Shown: piece by piece, positions 36,421-45,022 of the stretch
How positions within the stretch are numbered: the first letter of the stretch is position 1
How the letters are laid out: each line of letters begins with the position of its first letter
Origin: Roseiarcus sp963758335
Lineage (GTDB): Bacteria; Pseudomonadota; Alphaproteobacteria; Rhizobiales; Beijerinckiaceae
Direction of reading: 5' to 3'
Assembly: GCA_963758335.1 (NCBI GenBank)
Contig: CAVWVF010000004.1
Location: forward strand, 1,302,001 to 1,366,000
DNA length: 64,000 nt
The notes under the pieces: model-generated
Told to the model about the DNA's origin: nothing
Databases searched by the model: none
The model's input: the letters and a program-made list of their open reading frames with translations, nothing else
Made by a program: the position numbers and the translations under genes

Positions 36421-37545
36421 CTAGCCCACATATTCGCGCCGGTAACGCGGCCCGAGGCCGGTCAGCACCTGGTAGCCGATCGTGCCGCTCCGGGTCGCGA
36501 AATCGTCGAGATCGCCGGTCGCGCCGAAGAACTCCGCCCGGTCGCCGGGCCTCGCGGCCTCCTCCGGCAATTCGGTGACGTCGGCGACGCTGAGATCCAT
36601 CGAAATGCGGCCGACGAGCGGGCAGCGCTTGCCGCCGATCGCGATCTCGGCGCCAAGCCTCTCGTCGGTCGCGCCGGCGCCGCGCGGCAGGCCGTCGGCG
36701 TAGCCCGCAAGAAGCGTCGCGAGGCGCGTGCGGCGCTTCGCCGTCCATTGGGCGTTGTAGCCGCAGGTCGCCCCTGGCTCGACCCAGCGCGTCTGCTGGA
36801 TGGCGACGGAAAGCGTCACGACCGGGCGCATCGGGTTCGGCTTGCCAGGAGTTGGATTGCCGCCATAGAGCGCATAGCCCGGCCGCGCGAGATCGTAGAT
36901 CGGCCGCGCGGCCAGAAACATGCCCGAAGAATTGGCGAGCGAGGCCGGAAGATGTGGAAACGCCGCCCGCGCCCCGTCGAACCGCGCGATCTGCGCCGCG
37001 TTGATCGGATCCTCCGACAGCTCCGACGAGACAAAATGGCTCATCAGGAGGTCGGCGCCAGTCGCCGCACCCTCTCGCTCCATCGCCTTTTGCAGGGCCG
37101 CCAGCGATTCGAAGCCGAGCCGGCTCATACCGGTGTCGAGATGCAGCGCGCACGGGCTAATCCGCCCGCGCGCTTCCGCGAAGACCGACCAGCGCTCGAG
37201 CCCGCCCTCGCCTCCGATGACCGGCTTCAGGCGATGTTCGGCATAGTCGGCCGGGTCTGCGGCCGTCTCCAGGCCGTTGAGAAGGTAGATCTCCGCGGGC
37301 CCCGGCAGCAGGCGCCGTGCGGCGAGGCCCTCGCCGAGATGGGCGACAAAGAAGACGCGCGCGCCCGCGGCCCACAGCGCAGGCGCGGCCTTGTCGAGGC
37401 CGATTCCGTAAGCGTTCGCCTTCACCACCGCCGCGCATCGTCCGGGCACGGCGAATCTGGCGAGCCTGCGCCAATTGTCCGCGAGCGCGCCGAGGTCGAT
37501 CGTCAGGCGCCCGGGTGCGCTTTCCGGAGGGGCAGGGTCTGTCAC
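36421..37545 (-). CDS. alr: Alanine racemase
   Basis: A 374-residue fold-type III PLP enzyme that interconverts L- and D-alanine for peptidoglycan. The PLP lysine is in AVVKANAYGIG. HLDTGMSRLGFE and the catalytic tyrosine region CGYNAQW are present, as are the C-terminal barrel motifs GRISMDLSVADVTELP and GYQVLTGLGPRYRREY. The length is normal and the frame intact. ATG at 37545 overlaps the stop of the upstream GNAT gene by 4 bp (ATGA), so the two are translationally coupled. Confidence 0.93.
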   Translation of the reverse strand: MTDPAPPESAPGRLTIDLGALADNWRRLARFAVPGRCAAVVKANAYGIGLDKAAPALWAAGARVFFVAHLGEGLAARRLLPGPAEIYLLNGLETAADPADYAEHRLKPVIGGEGGLERWSVFAEARGRISPCALHLDTGMSRLGFESLAALQKAMEREGAATGADLLMSHFVSSELSEDPINAAQIARFDGARAAFPHLPASLANSSGMFLAARPIYDLARPGYALYGGNPTPGKPNPMRPVVTLSVAIQQTRWVEPGATCGYNAQWTAKRRTRLATLLAGYADGLPRGAGATDERLGAEIAIGGKRCPLVGRISMDLSVADVTELPEEAARPGDRAEFFGATGDLDDFATRSGTIGYQVLTGLGPRYRREYVG

Positions 37546-38093
37546 GAAAGCTGCTTCTCCATCACCGCCGTCGTCGGCGCGTCGAAGCCCTCGTGCGCCT
37601 CGAGACTGCGGCGGGCGAATCCGAACCGCTCGAACAGCCGCTCGTTTTCCGGCAATGCGAGCCGAACTCTGAGCCTCATGCGCCGCGCGCCGCGTTCTCT
37701 CGCCCCCGCTTCACAAGCCGCCATCAGACGGCGCGCGAGGCCGCGGCCCCGAAAGGCGGGAAGCACCGATACGCGCCCGACGACCAGCGCGTCGCGGTCG
37801 ATCTGCCAGATAAGTACCGCGGCGAGCCTTCCGCCACGGAAAGCCCCGACGCCTCCGCCGGCGGCGATCTTGGCCGCGATCAACTCCGCCGTCTCGCGCA
37901 GCGCCGACGAGGGCGGCTGGGTCGCTCGGCTCTGCGCCGAGAAGGCGGCGCGGATGACCTCCGCCGCCTCCTCTGCATCCGCCCCACGCCGAGGGTTCGC
38001 AAAGCGAAGTCCGACGGCGCGGGTCGTTCGGCGGTCGTGGGCTTTGAGATCATGTCGGCCGCGACTTATGCGCGACCCGGGAACGCCCGGCAA
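37542..38093 (-). CDS. GNAT-family N-acetyltransferase
   Basis: An open frame of 183 codons with a GNAT core: an N-terminal helix AAEVIRAAFSAQS, strand LAAVLIWQIDRDALVVGRVS, the acetyl-CoA pyrophosphate-binding RGRGLARRLMAACE and the final NERLFERFGFA. The most likely role is acetylation of a small molecule or protein N-terminus; the substrate is unknown. No ATG lies in frame at the N-terminus, so the listed start (TTG) is the outer limit and the true start is probably near residue 25. The stop overlaps the alr start. Confidence 0.72.
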   Translation of the reverse strand: MPGVPGSRISRGRHDLKAHDRRTTRAVGLRFANPRRGADAEEAAEVIRAAFSAQSRATQPPSSALRETAELIAAKIAAGGGVGAFRGGRLAAVLIWQIDRDALVVGRVSVLPAFRGRGLARRLMAACEAGARERGARRMRLRVRLALPENERLFERFGFARRSLEAHEGFDAPTTAVMEKQLS

Positions 38094-38194
38094 TACGCCC
38101 CATCTCGACCGCGGCTGCGCCTCGTTTTCGCCGCTCTCGCTGGCAATGAGCCAACAGGCGCGGTAAATCGCACCGAACGACGAGGCGACGGTCC

Positions 38195-40060
38195 ATGATC
38201 ACGATGTTCACCCGCAGGGCGGCGCTGAAGGCCAGCGCCGGCGGCGCGCTTGCGGCGCTTCTCGGCCGCCCGCTCGCCGCCCTGGCCGAGGATTCGGTGG
38301 AGACCCACGGCCTCTCGTCCTTCGGCGACCTCGCCCTGCCGCCCGACTTCCCGCATTTTTCCTACGTCAACCCGGAAGCGCCGACCGGCGGGCACCTGTC
38401 GCTGCAGATCACCAACACCAGCGGCAACCAGAACTTCGACACCTTCGACACGCTCAACATCTACAGCTGGAAGGGCAACGGCGCGGCGGGCATGGGCGCG
38501 ACGTTCGACACGCTGATGACCGCCAACGGCGAAGAGCCCGATTCGGTCTATGGATTGCTCGCGCAATCGGTGCGGGTCTCGGCCGATAAGCTCGACTATC
38601 GGTTTCGGCTGAGGCCGCAGGCGCGCTTCTTCGACGGATCGAAAGTCACCGCCGCCGACGTCGCCTTCTCGCTCAACGTCCTGAAGGAGAAGGGCCATCC
38701 GATTTATGCCCAGTTGCTGAGGGAGGTCGAGTCGGCCGCCGCCGAGGGCGACGACGTCGTTCACGTGCGCTTCGTCCCGAATCGCAGCCGCGACGCCCAT
38801 CTCATCGTCGTCGGCATGCCGGTCTTCTCGGCCGCCTGGTGGAAAGGGCGCGATTTCACGGCCGCCACGCTCGAGCCGCCGCTGGGCTCAGGACCCTACA
38901 AGGTCAAGGCCTTCGAGCAGGGACGCTTCATCGAGTTCGAGAGGGACCCGAACTACTGGGGCGCCAAGCTGCCGGTCAATCTCGGCCAGAACAATTTCGA
39001 CCGGATGCGCTTCGAATATTACCGCGAGCGGCAGGTCGCCTTCGAGGCGTTCAAGGCCGGCGCGATCAACTATCACGAGGAATACACCTCGCGCTTCTGG
39101 GCCACGGCTTATGACTTTCCGGCGGCCAAGGACGGGCGCGTCAAGAAGGAGGTGCTGCACGACGGCGCGCCGTCGCGCACGCAGGGCTGGTATCTCAACA
39201 CGCGCCGCGAGCAGTTCAAGGATCCGCGGGTTCGCGAGGCGATCGGCCTCGCCTTCGATTTCGAATGGACCAACAAGAACGTGATGTATTCCGCCTACAA
39301 GCGGATCGTCTCCTTCTTCCCCAACAGTGACATGGAGGCCAAGGGCAAGCCGGGCCCGGAGGAACTCAGGCTGCTCGAGCCGTTCCGCGACAAGCTTCCG
39401 GCTTCAGTCTTCGGCGACCCATACACCCCGCCCGAGAGCGACGGCTCTGGCTTCGACCGCAGGTTGCTCAAGCAGGCTTATGACCTCTTGCTGTCGGCCG
39501 GCTGCAAGCGCGACGGCGGAGCGATGATGCTGCCGAACGGCAAGCCGCTGACGGTCGAGTTCCTCGACTTCAGCAGCGCCCTTCAGTCCCACACCATGCC
39601 GTTCATCCAGAACCTCAGCAAGCTTGGCGTCCAGGCGAACATTCGCATCGTCGACGCCGCGCAATACAAGAGCCGCACCGACGCCTTCGACTTCGACGTC
39701 GTCACGACGGCGTCGGGCGGCTCGACGACGCCGGGCGCCGATCTGCGGGTCGTCTATACCTCCCAGGCCGCGGCCCAGAACGGCTCGCGCGATCTGGCGG
39801 GGATATCCGATCCCGTGGTCGACGCGCTGGTCGAGACGATCGCCGCCGCAAAATCGCGCGAAACGCTCAACGCGGCCTGCCGCGCGTTGGATCGCGTCTT
39901 GCGCGCCGGGCACTACTGGATTCCAATGTGGTATCGCGACACCGCCTGGATCGCCTATTGGGACGCCTTCGCCCGGCCCGAGCGGCAGCCGAGGCTCGGC
40001 GTCGGCGCGCCCGGCACCTGGTGGTGGGACGAAACGAAGGCCAAGGCGATTGGGCTGTGA
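38195..40060 (+). CDS. yejA: Extracellular solute-binding protein of a YejABEF-type peptide importer
   Basis: A 621-residue family 5 solute-binding protein resembling YejA, which delivers peptides (microcin C in E. coli) to YejBEF. The N-terminus TRRAALKASAGGALAALLG has a twin-arginine-like motif and hydrophobic core with a cleavage site near ALA-ED. Family landmarks are FDTFDTLNIYSWKG, RFRLRPQARFFDG, EPPLGSGPYKVK, RTQGWYLNTRRE and HYWIPMWYRDTAWIAYWDAF. The permease genes follow after an unusual inverted repeat. The frame is intact. Substrate specificity is inferred from family only. Confidence 0.88.
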   Translation: MITMFTRRAALKASAGGALAALLGRPLAALAEDSVETHGLSSFGDLALPPDFPHFSYVNPEAPTGGHLSLQITNTSGNQNFDTFDTLNIYSWKGNGAAGMGATFDTLMTANGEEPDSVYGLLAQSVRVSADKLDYRFRLRPQARFFDGSKVTAADVAFSLNVLKEKGHPIYAQLLREVESAAAEGDDVVHVRFVPNRSRDAHLIVVGMPVFSAAWWKGRDFTAATLEPPLGSGPYKVKAFEQGRFIEFERDPNYWGAKLPVNLGQNNFDRMRFEYYRERQVAFEAFKAGAINYHEEYTSRFWATAYDFPAAKDGRVKKEVLHDGAPSRTQGWYLNTRREQFKDPRVREAIGLAFDFEWTNKNVMYSAYKRIVSFFPNSDMEAKGKPGPEELRLLEPFRDKLPASVFGDPYTPPESDGSGFDRRLLKQAYDLLLSAGCKRDGGAMMLPNGKPLTVEFLDFSSALQSHTMPFIQNLSKLGVQANIRIVDAAQYKSRTDAFDFDVVTTASGGSTTPGADLRVVYTSQAAAQNGSRDLAGISDPVVDALVETIAAAKSRETLNAACRALDRVLRAGHYWIPMWYRDTAWIAYWDAFARPERQPRLGVGAPGTWWWDETKAKAIGL

Positions 40061-40088
40061 GGCGATGAGGCAGTCGGCACTCTCAGTG

Positions 40089-40224
40089 CGGCAGTCGGCA
40101 GTCGGCAGTCGGCAGTCGGATGACGCCGGGCGCGGTCATCTGCGATTGGACCCGCAACGCCGTCTCTGGTCTGCCGCTGCGGCGCTTCTTGCGCCGACTG
40201 CCGACTGCCGACTGCCGACTGCCG
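40089..40224. promoter_or_regulatory. Perfect 31-bp inverted repeat of heptamers immediately upstream of yejB
   Basis: The left arm (40089-40119) is four CGGCAGT units plus CGG; the right arm (40194-40224) is four CCGACTG units plus CCG. The arms are exactly complementary over 31 bases with a 74-base spacer. A further partial unit lies at 40070-40079. The right arm ends four bases before the yejB ATG, and no Shine-Dalgarno is visible, so an mRNA hairpin here should affect yejB translation. The 7-bp units could expand or contract by slippage. Confidence 0.75.
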
Positions 40225-40228
40225 AATA

Positions 40229-41326
40229 ATGCTTGCTTATCTCGTCCGCCGCCTCCTGCTGATGATCCCGACGATTCTCGGCATCATGGCCGTCTCTTTC
40301 GCCATCGTTCAATTCGTGCCGGGCGGCCCGGTCGAGCGGGCGATCGCGCAGTTGCAGGGCGCGAACCAGAGTTCGACCGCCGGATTCGGCGGCGGCGGTC
40401 AGATCGGCGTTGGCGCACCGCTTGCCGGCGGCGACATCTCCTCGCGCTATCGCGGCTCGCAGGGCCTCGATCCGAAATTCATCAAGGAGCTGGAGAAGCA
40501 ATACGGCTTCGACAAGCCGGCCTGGGAGCGGTTCTGGATCCTGGTGCGCGACTACGCGACCTTCCATTTCGGCAAAAGCTACTACCGCGACACGCCCGTC
40601 CTGACGTTGATCGAGGAGAAGCTGCCGGTGTCGATCTCGCTCGGCATGTGGATGACCGTCATCTCCTATGCGATCTCGATCCCGCTCGGCATCCGCAAGG
40701 CGGTCAAGGACGGCTCGCGCTTCGACACCGCAACCTCGGCGATCGTCATCTTCGGTTACGCGATCCCGAACTTTCTGTTCGCCGTGCTCCTCATCGTGCT
40801 GTTCTGCGGCGGCTCGTTCTGGCAGATTTTCCCCTTGCGCGGGCTCACCTCCGACAATTTCGCCGAGCTCGACTGGCCCCACAAGATTCTCGACTACCTC
40901 TGGCACATCACGCTGCCGGTGACGGCGCTGGTCCTCGGCTCCTTCGCCACCTCGACGCTGCTCACCAAGAACTCGTTTCTCGACGAGATCAAGAAGTCCT
41001 ACGTGCAGACGGCGCGCATGAAGGGCCTCAGCGAACGCAGCGTGCTCTACGGCCATGTGTTCCGCAACGCGATGCTGATCGTCATCGCCGGATTCCCCGG
41101 CGCCTTCATCGCCGCCTTCTTCACCGGCTCGCTGCTGATCGAGCAGGTGTTTTCGCTCGACGGCCTCGGCTACCTTTCCTACGATTCGCTCATTCAGCGC
41201 GATTATCCGGTGGTCCTCGCCAACCTCTATATCTTCGCCCTGATCGGCCTTGTCGTGAATCTGATCTCCGACCTCACCTACACCTGGATCGATCCGCGCA
41301 TCGATTTCGAGACGCGCGAGGTGTGA
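40229..41326 (+). CDS. yejB: Peptide ABC transporter permease YejB
   Basis: A 365-residue inner-membrane permease with an N-terminal helix MLAYLVRRLLLMIPTILGIM and five more. The binding-protein-dependent transport signature is EIKKSYVQTARMKGLSERSV, followed by AMLIVIAGFPGAFIAAFFTG. The extra loop of about 80 residues after the first helix (EKQYGFDKPAWERFWILVRD) is typical of YejB compared with DppB. It pairs with YejE and the ATPase YejF. ATG at 40229 is directly preceded by the heptamer inverted repeat rather than by a ribosome binding site. The frame is intact. Confidence 0.9.
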   Translation: MLAYLVRRLLLMIPTILGIMAVSFAIVQFVPGGPVERAIAQLQGANQSSTAGFGGGGQIGVGAPLAGGDISSRYRGSQGLDPKFIKELEKQYGFDKPAWERFWILVRDYATFHFGKSYYRDTPVLTLIEEKLPVSISLGMWMTVISYAISIPLGIRKAVKDGSRFDTATSAIVIFGYAIPNFLFAVLLIVLFCGGSFWQIFPLRGLTSDNFAELDWPHKILDYLWHITLPVTALVLGSFATSTLLTKNSFLDEIKKSYVQTARMKGLSERSVLYGHVFRNAMLIVIAGFPGAFIAAFFTGSLLIEQVFSLDGLGYLSYDSLIQRDYPVVLANLYIFALIGLVVNLISDLTYTWIDPRIDFETREV

Positions 41327-41376
41327 GATTGGTTCTGCAGATCGCGCGGGCCCTCACCCCGACCCTCTCCCGCAAT

Positions 41377-41463
41377 CCCCGGGTTAAGCCCGGGGAGGAG
41401 AGGGGGCGCGTTCCCCCCGGGCTTGACCCGGGGGTGGCGCGACCCCCGGACTCGATCCGGGGG
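41377..41463. repeat. Three consecutive GC-rich palindromes between yejB and yejE
   Basis: Stem-loops at 41377-41395 (7-bp stem, loop TTAAG), 41414-41434 (8-bp stem CCCCCGGG, loop CTTGA) and 41443-41463 (8-bp stem CCCCCGGA, loop CTCGA). All have 5-base loops. REP-like elements inside operons often stabilise upstream mRNA or tune the expression ratio of flanking genes. Confidence 0.7.
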
Positions 41464-41480
41464 GCCGGATGAGGGCCCGG

Positions 41481-42608
41481 ATGACCCGCCCCTGGCTCAA
41501 CCTCTCGCCGATGAACCGCCGGCGGCTCGACAACTTCCGCCGCAACAGGCGCGGGGCGTGGTCGTTGCGCATCTTTTTGGTGCTGTTCGCCTGCTCGCTT
41601 TGCGCGGAATGCATCGCCAACGACCGGCCTCTGATCGCCTCCTACAAGGGCGAGCTCCTGTTTCCCGTGTTCGTCGACTATCCGGAGGACAAGTTCGGCG
41701 GCTTCCAGGCGCGGGCCGACTATCGCGATCCGTTCGTCGCCGACGAGATCAAGGCGCACGGCTGGATGATCTGGCCGCCGATCCGCTTCGCCAATTCGAC
41801 CACCATTCTCAATGCGCCGACACCGCTGCCGACCCCGCCGACCTGGACGCTGAGCGACGCCCAGTGCCGCGCGGCCCTGGAAAAGCAGGGCGCAAAGGAC
41901 GCGGCGAGCGCGGCCTCCCCTTGCCGGCGGCTCGAGCCGCTGTGGCTCGGCTCCGACCAGGATGGGCACGACATCGTCGCCCGCCTCATCTACGGCTTCC
42001 GCATCTCGGTGCTGTTCGGCCTTATTCTTGCGGGCGTTTCGTCGGTCATCGGCGTGTTCGCCGGGGCGGTGCAGGGCTATTTCGGCGGCTGGCTCGACCT
42101 CACGATGCAGCGGGTGATCGAGATCTGGTCGTCGCTGCCGCATCTCTACATTCTGATTATCCTGTCGGCGATCCTGGCGCCGAGCTTCTTGGTGCTCCTG
42201 ACGATCCTGCTCCTGTTCTCCTGGGTGAGCCTCGTCCATGTCGTGCGGGCCGAATTTTTGCGGGCGCGCAATTTCGAATATGTCAACGCGGCCCGCGCGC
42301 TCGGGCTCTCCAACGCAAAAATCATCGTCAAGCACGTGCTGCCGAACGCGATGGTGGCGACGCTGACCTTCCTGCCGTTCATCGTCAATTCGTCGATCAG
42401 CACGCTGACCTCGCTCGACTTTCTCGGGCTCGGCATGCCGCCGGGATCGCCCTCGCTCGGCGAGCTCCTGCTGCAGGGTAAGTCCAATCTGTCGGCGCCG
42501 TGGATCGGCATTTCGGCTTTCGCCGTTATCGCGCTGCTCCTGTCGCTCCTCATCTTCATCGGCGAGGCGGTGCGCGACGCCTTCGACCCGCGAAAGACAT
42601 TTTCGTGA
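41481..42608 (+). CDS. yejE: Peptide ABC transporter permease YejE
   Basis: A 375-residue permease of the DppC/YejE type. The N-terminal basic segment and first helix (RIFLVLFACSLCAE) are followed by a large periplasmic domain of about 120 residues (SYKGELLFPVFVDYPEDKFG to WLGSDQDGHDIVARLIYG). The permease core carries the EAA-like motif EYVNAARALGLSNAKIIVKH and SLDFLGLGMPPGSPSLGELL. ATG at 41481 has GAGGG six bases upstream; an in-frame ATG at 41469 adds four residues. The stop overlaps the yejF GTG start. Confidence 0.9.
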   Translation: MTRPWLNLSPMNRRRLDNFRRNRRGAWSLRIFLVLFACSLCAECIANDRPLIASYKGELLFPVFVDYPEDKFGGFQARADYRDPFVADEIKAHGWMIWPPIRFANSTTILNAPTPLPTPPTWTLSDAQCRAALEKQGAKDAASAASPCRRLEPLWLGSDQDGHDIVARLIYGFRISVLFGLILAGVSSVIGVFAGAVQGYFGGWLDLTMQRVIEIWSSLPHLYILIILSAILAPSFLVLLTILLLFSWVSLVHVVRAEFLRARNFEYVNAARALGLSNAKIIVKHVLPNAMVATLTFLPFIVNSSISTLTSLDFLGLGMPPGSPSLGELLLQGKSNLSAPWIGISAFAVIALLLSLLIFIGEAVRDAFDPRKTFS

Positions 42609-44236
42609 AAGCGACCGCGCCCCTTATCGAGGTCAGCGATCTCTCGATCGCCTTTTCGCAAGGGGGCGAGCGCAAGACCGTGGTCGACCGGGTGTCGTTC
42701 CGGCTGGAGAAGGGCAGGGCGCTGGCGCTGGTCGGCGAATCGGGCTCCGGCAAGACGGTGACGGCGCAGGCGATCGTGCGGCTCCTGCCGCAACCCGCGG
42801 CGAGCTACCCGTCCGGCGAGATCCTCTTTCGCGGCCGAGATGTCTTGAAGATGTCCGACGGCGAGCTGCGTGACATGCGCGGCGCCGCGGTCACGATGGT
42901 GTTCCAGGAGCCGATGACCTCGCTGAACCCCCTGCACACCATCGAAGGGCAGATCGGCGAGATCATCGCGCTGCACCAGGGGCGCGCCGCCGCGAAGAAA
43001 TCGCGCATCGTCGAGCTCTTGAGCGAGGTCGGGATCGTCGACCCGGCCGAGCGGCTCGGCGCCTATCCGCACCAGCTCTCCGGCGGCCAGCGCCAGCGGG
43101 TGATGATCGCGATGGCGCTCGCCAATCGCCCGGACCTGCTCATCGCCGACGAGCCGACGACCGCGCTCGACGTCACCGTGCAGGCGCAGATCCTCAAGCT
43201 CTTGAAGGATCTGCAGGCGAAGTTCGGCATGGCGCTTTTGTTCATCACCCACGATCTCAATGTCGTGCGGCGCATCGCCGACGACGTCATCGTCATGCAA
43301 CAGGGCAGGATCGTCGAGGCCGGACGCACGCCCGACGTGTTCGCCGACCCGCGCCATCCCTATACGAAGGCGCTCATCGCCGCAGAGCCGAAGGGTGACG
43401 CGCCGCCCGGAGACGCGAGCGCGCCGACGGTTGCGAGCGCCAACGATCTCAGGGTCTGGTTTGCGATCAGGCGGGGCCTCTTCCGCCGCACCGTCGGGCA
43501 CGTGAAGGCGGTCGACGGCGTGTCGCTCGCCGTGCGGGAGGGCCAGACGGTCGGCGTCGTCGGCGAATCGGGCTCGGGGAAGACGACGCTCGGCCATGCG
43601 ATGCTGAGGCTCATCCGCTCCGAGGGCCCGATTGCCTATTGCGGCCGTCCGATCGAGGGCCTCAACGCCAGGGCCATGCGGCCACTGCGACGCGAGATGC
43701 AGATCGTGTTCCAGGATCCGTTCGGCTCGCTCAGCCCACGCATGTCGGTCGCCGAGATCGTCGAGGAGGGCCTGATCGCGCAAGGGACGAAGCTCAATGC
43801 CGCCGAGCGGCGCCGCGTCGCCGAACGGGCGCTCGCCGACACCGGGCTCGACCCTTCGACCCTCGACCGCTATCCGCACGAGTTCTCCGGCGGGCAGCGC
43901 CAGCGCATCGCCATCGCTCGGGCGATGGCCTTGAACCCGAAATTCGTCGTGCTCGACGAGCCGACCTCGGCGCTCGACATGTCGATCCAGGCGCAGATCG
44001 TCGATCTCTTGCGCGATTTGCAGAAGCGCCGCAGACTGGCCTATCTCTTCATCTCGCACGATCTGAGAGTCGTGCGGGCGCTGGCGAGCGAGGTGATCGT
44101 CATGCGGCGCGGCAAGGTGGTCGAGAGCGGGGAGGCGAAAGCTTTGTTCTCCGCGCCGCAGAACGACTACACGCGGGCCCTGTTCGCCGCGGCCTTTTCC
44201 AACGAAGCGACGCTCACCGGCGTCGTGAGCCAGTGA
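42605..44236 (+). CDS. yejF: Peptide ABC transporter double ATPase YejF
   Basis: A 543-residue protein with two nucleotide-binding domains fused in tandem. Each has a Walker A GESGSGKT (near residues 42 and 322), a signature (LSGGQRQR and FSGGQRQR) and a Walker B (LLIADEPTTALD and FVVLDEPTSALD). C-terminal oligopeptide-type tails (DPRHPYTKALIAAEP and PQNDYTRALFAAAF) follow each domain. GTG at 42605 overlaps the yejE stop as GTGA, indicating coupling. A longer open frame from 42500 lies inside yejE and is not used. It powers peptide uptake with YejA, YejB and YejE. Confidence 0.92.
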   Translation: MKATAPLIEVSDLSIAFSQGGERKTVVDRVSFRLEKGRALALVGESGSGKTVTAQAIVRLLPQPAASYPSGEILFRGRDVLKMSDGELRDMRGAAVTMVFQEPMTSLNPLHTIEGQIGEIIALHQGRAAAKKSRIVELLSEVGIVDPAERLGAYPHQLSGGQRQRVMIAMALANRPDLLIADEPTTALDVTVQAQILKLLKDLQAKFGMALLFITHDLNVVRRIADDVIVMQQGRIVEAGRTPDVFADPRHPYTKALIAAEPKGDAPPGDASAPTVASANDLRVWFAIRRGLFRRTVGHVKAVDGVSLAVREGQTVGVVGESGSGKTTLGHAMLRLIRSEGPIAYCGRPIEGLNARAMRPLRREMQIVFQDPFGSLSPRMSVAEIVEEGLIAQGTKLNAAERRRVAERALADTGLDPSTLDRYPHEFSGGQRQRIAIARAMALNPKFVVLDEPTSALDMSIQAQIVDLLRDLQKRRRLAYLFISHDLRVVRALASEVIVMRRGKVVESGEAKALFSAPQNDYTRALFAAAFSNEATLTGVVSQ

Positions 44237-44249
44237 CCGCCCCGCGACG

Positions 44250-44296
44250 CCTCGTCCTTCGAGACGCGATGCTTCGCATCGCTCCTCAGGCTGAGG
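44250..44296. repeat. REP-like palindrome (TTCGAGACGCG type), copy 1
   Basis: CCTCGTCCTTCGAGACGCG, then a short hairpin GATGCTTCGCATC, then GCTCCTCAGG and CTGAGG. The same framework with a different loop occurs at 61774-61812. It lies just after yejF and may act as a transcript end. Confidence 0.6.
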
Positions 44297-44388
44297 CGGT
44301 TTGTTGCAGCCGCCGTTTTCAGTTGACATCGATCCATGGGTGCGTGTGAAATCTGTTCGTAAAATAGGCTCTTTCTAGGGAGGAAAGA

Positions 44389-44922
44389 ATGCTCAAGAAG
44401 TTTTGCCTCGGAGCCGTCATCGCGCTGGCGCCTCTGGCGGAATTTAGCCCTGTCACCGCCCTCGCGCAGACTGATCAGTCGGCTGCTTCTGCCGTTAGTC
44501 TTGTGGGGTCGTACAAGCTCGTCGCCAGCACGCGAAAAGTCCTCGACACCGGGGAGGTATCCGACACGTTTGGAAAGCAACCCAGCGGTTATATTGTCTA
44601 CACTCCGAACGGCCGGATGCTGGTGTTGGTTGTTTCGGACAAAAACGACAGGCCAGCGCCCGAGAGCGGCGTTGGGCCGACCGATGAACAGAGCGCGAGC
44701 TTGTTCCGGACGATGGTTTCGTACGGTGGCACGTACGATTTTGACGGTCATACGGTCAAGCATCATATCGACATTTCGTGGAATCAGGCGTGGACAGGCA
44801 CGACGCAAATTCGGGACGTGCAGAAGGACGGCGACAAGCTCATCTACACCACCCGCCCGGCGCCTTGGCCGGTTGACGGCAAGATGAGCGTGGTCACCGT
44901 CGTCTGGCAAAAAGTCGATTGA
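44389..44922 (+). CDS. Secreted lipocalin-like domain protein
   Basis: A 177-residue protein with a Sec signal peptide (FCLGAVIALAPLAEFSPVTA, cleavage near ALA-QT) and a lipocalin-like barrel of the PF13924 type. Features are SLVGSYKLVASTRKVLDTGE, QPSGYIVYTPNGRMLVLVVS, then MVSYGGTYDFDGHTVKHHID and WTGTTQIRDVQKDGDKLIY. Members are small periplasmic proteins of uncertain ligand. The start has an ideal AGGGAGG 7 bases upstream. The gene stands alone between yejF and deoB. The frame is intact. Confidence 0.8.
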   Translation: MLKKFCLGAVIALAPLAEFSPVTALAQTDQSAASAVSLVGSYKLVASTRKVLDTGEVSDTFGKQPSGYIVYTPNGRMLVLVVSDKNDRPAPESGVGPTDEQSASLFRTMVSYGGTYDFDGHTVKHHIDISWNQAWTGTTQIRDVQKDGDKLIYTTRPAPWPVDGKMSVVTVVWQKVD

Positions 44923-45022
44923 TCGGCCCGCCCGGTGCGCGTCAACAAACGTCACATGGTGTGTGGCACATCTCACCCTAGATCAATGACTTGGCCTCAG
45001 AGGCCGCGCCTTGGCTGCGACA

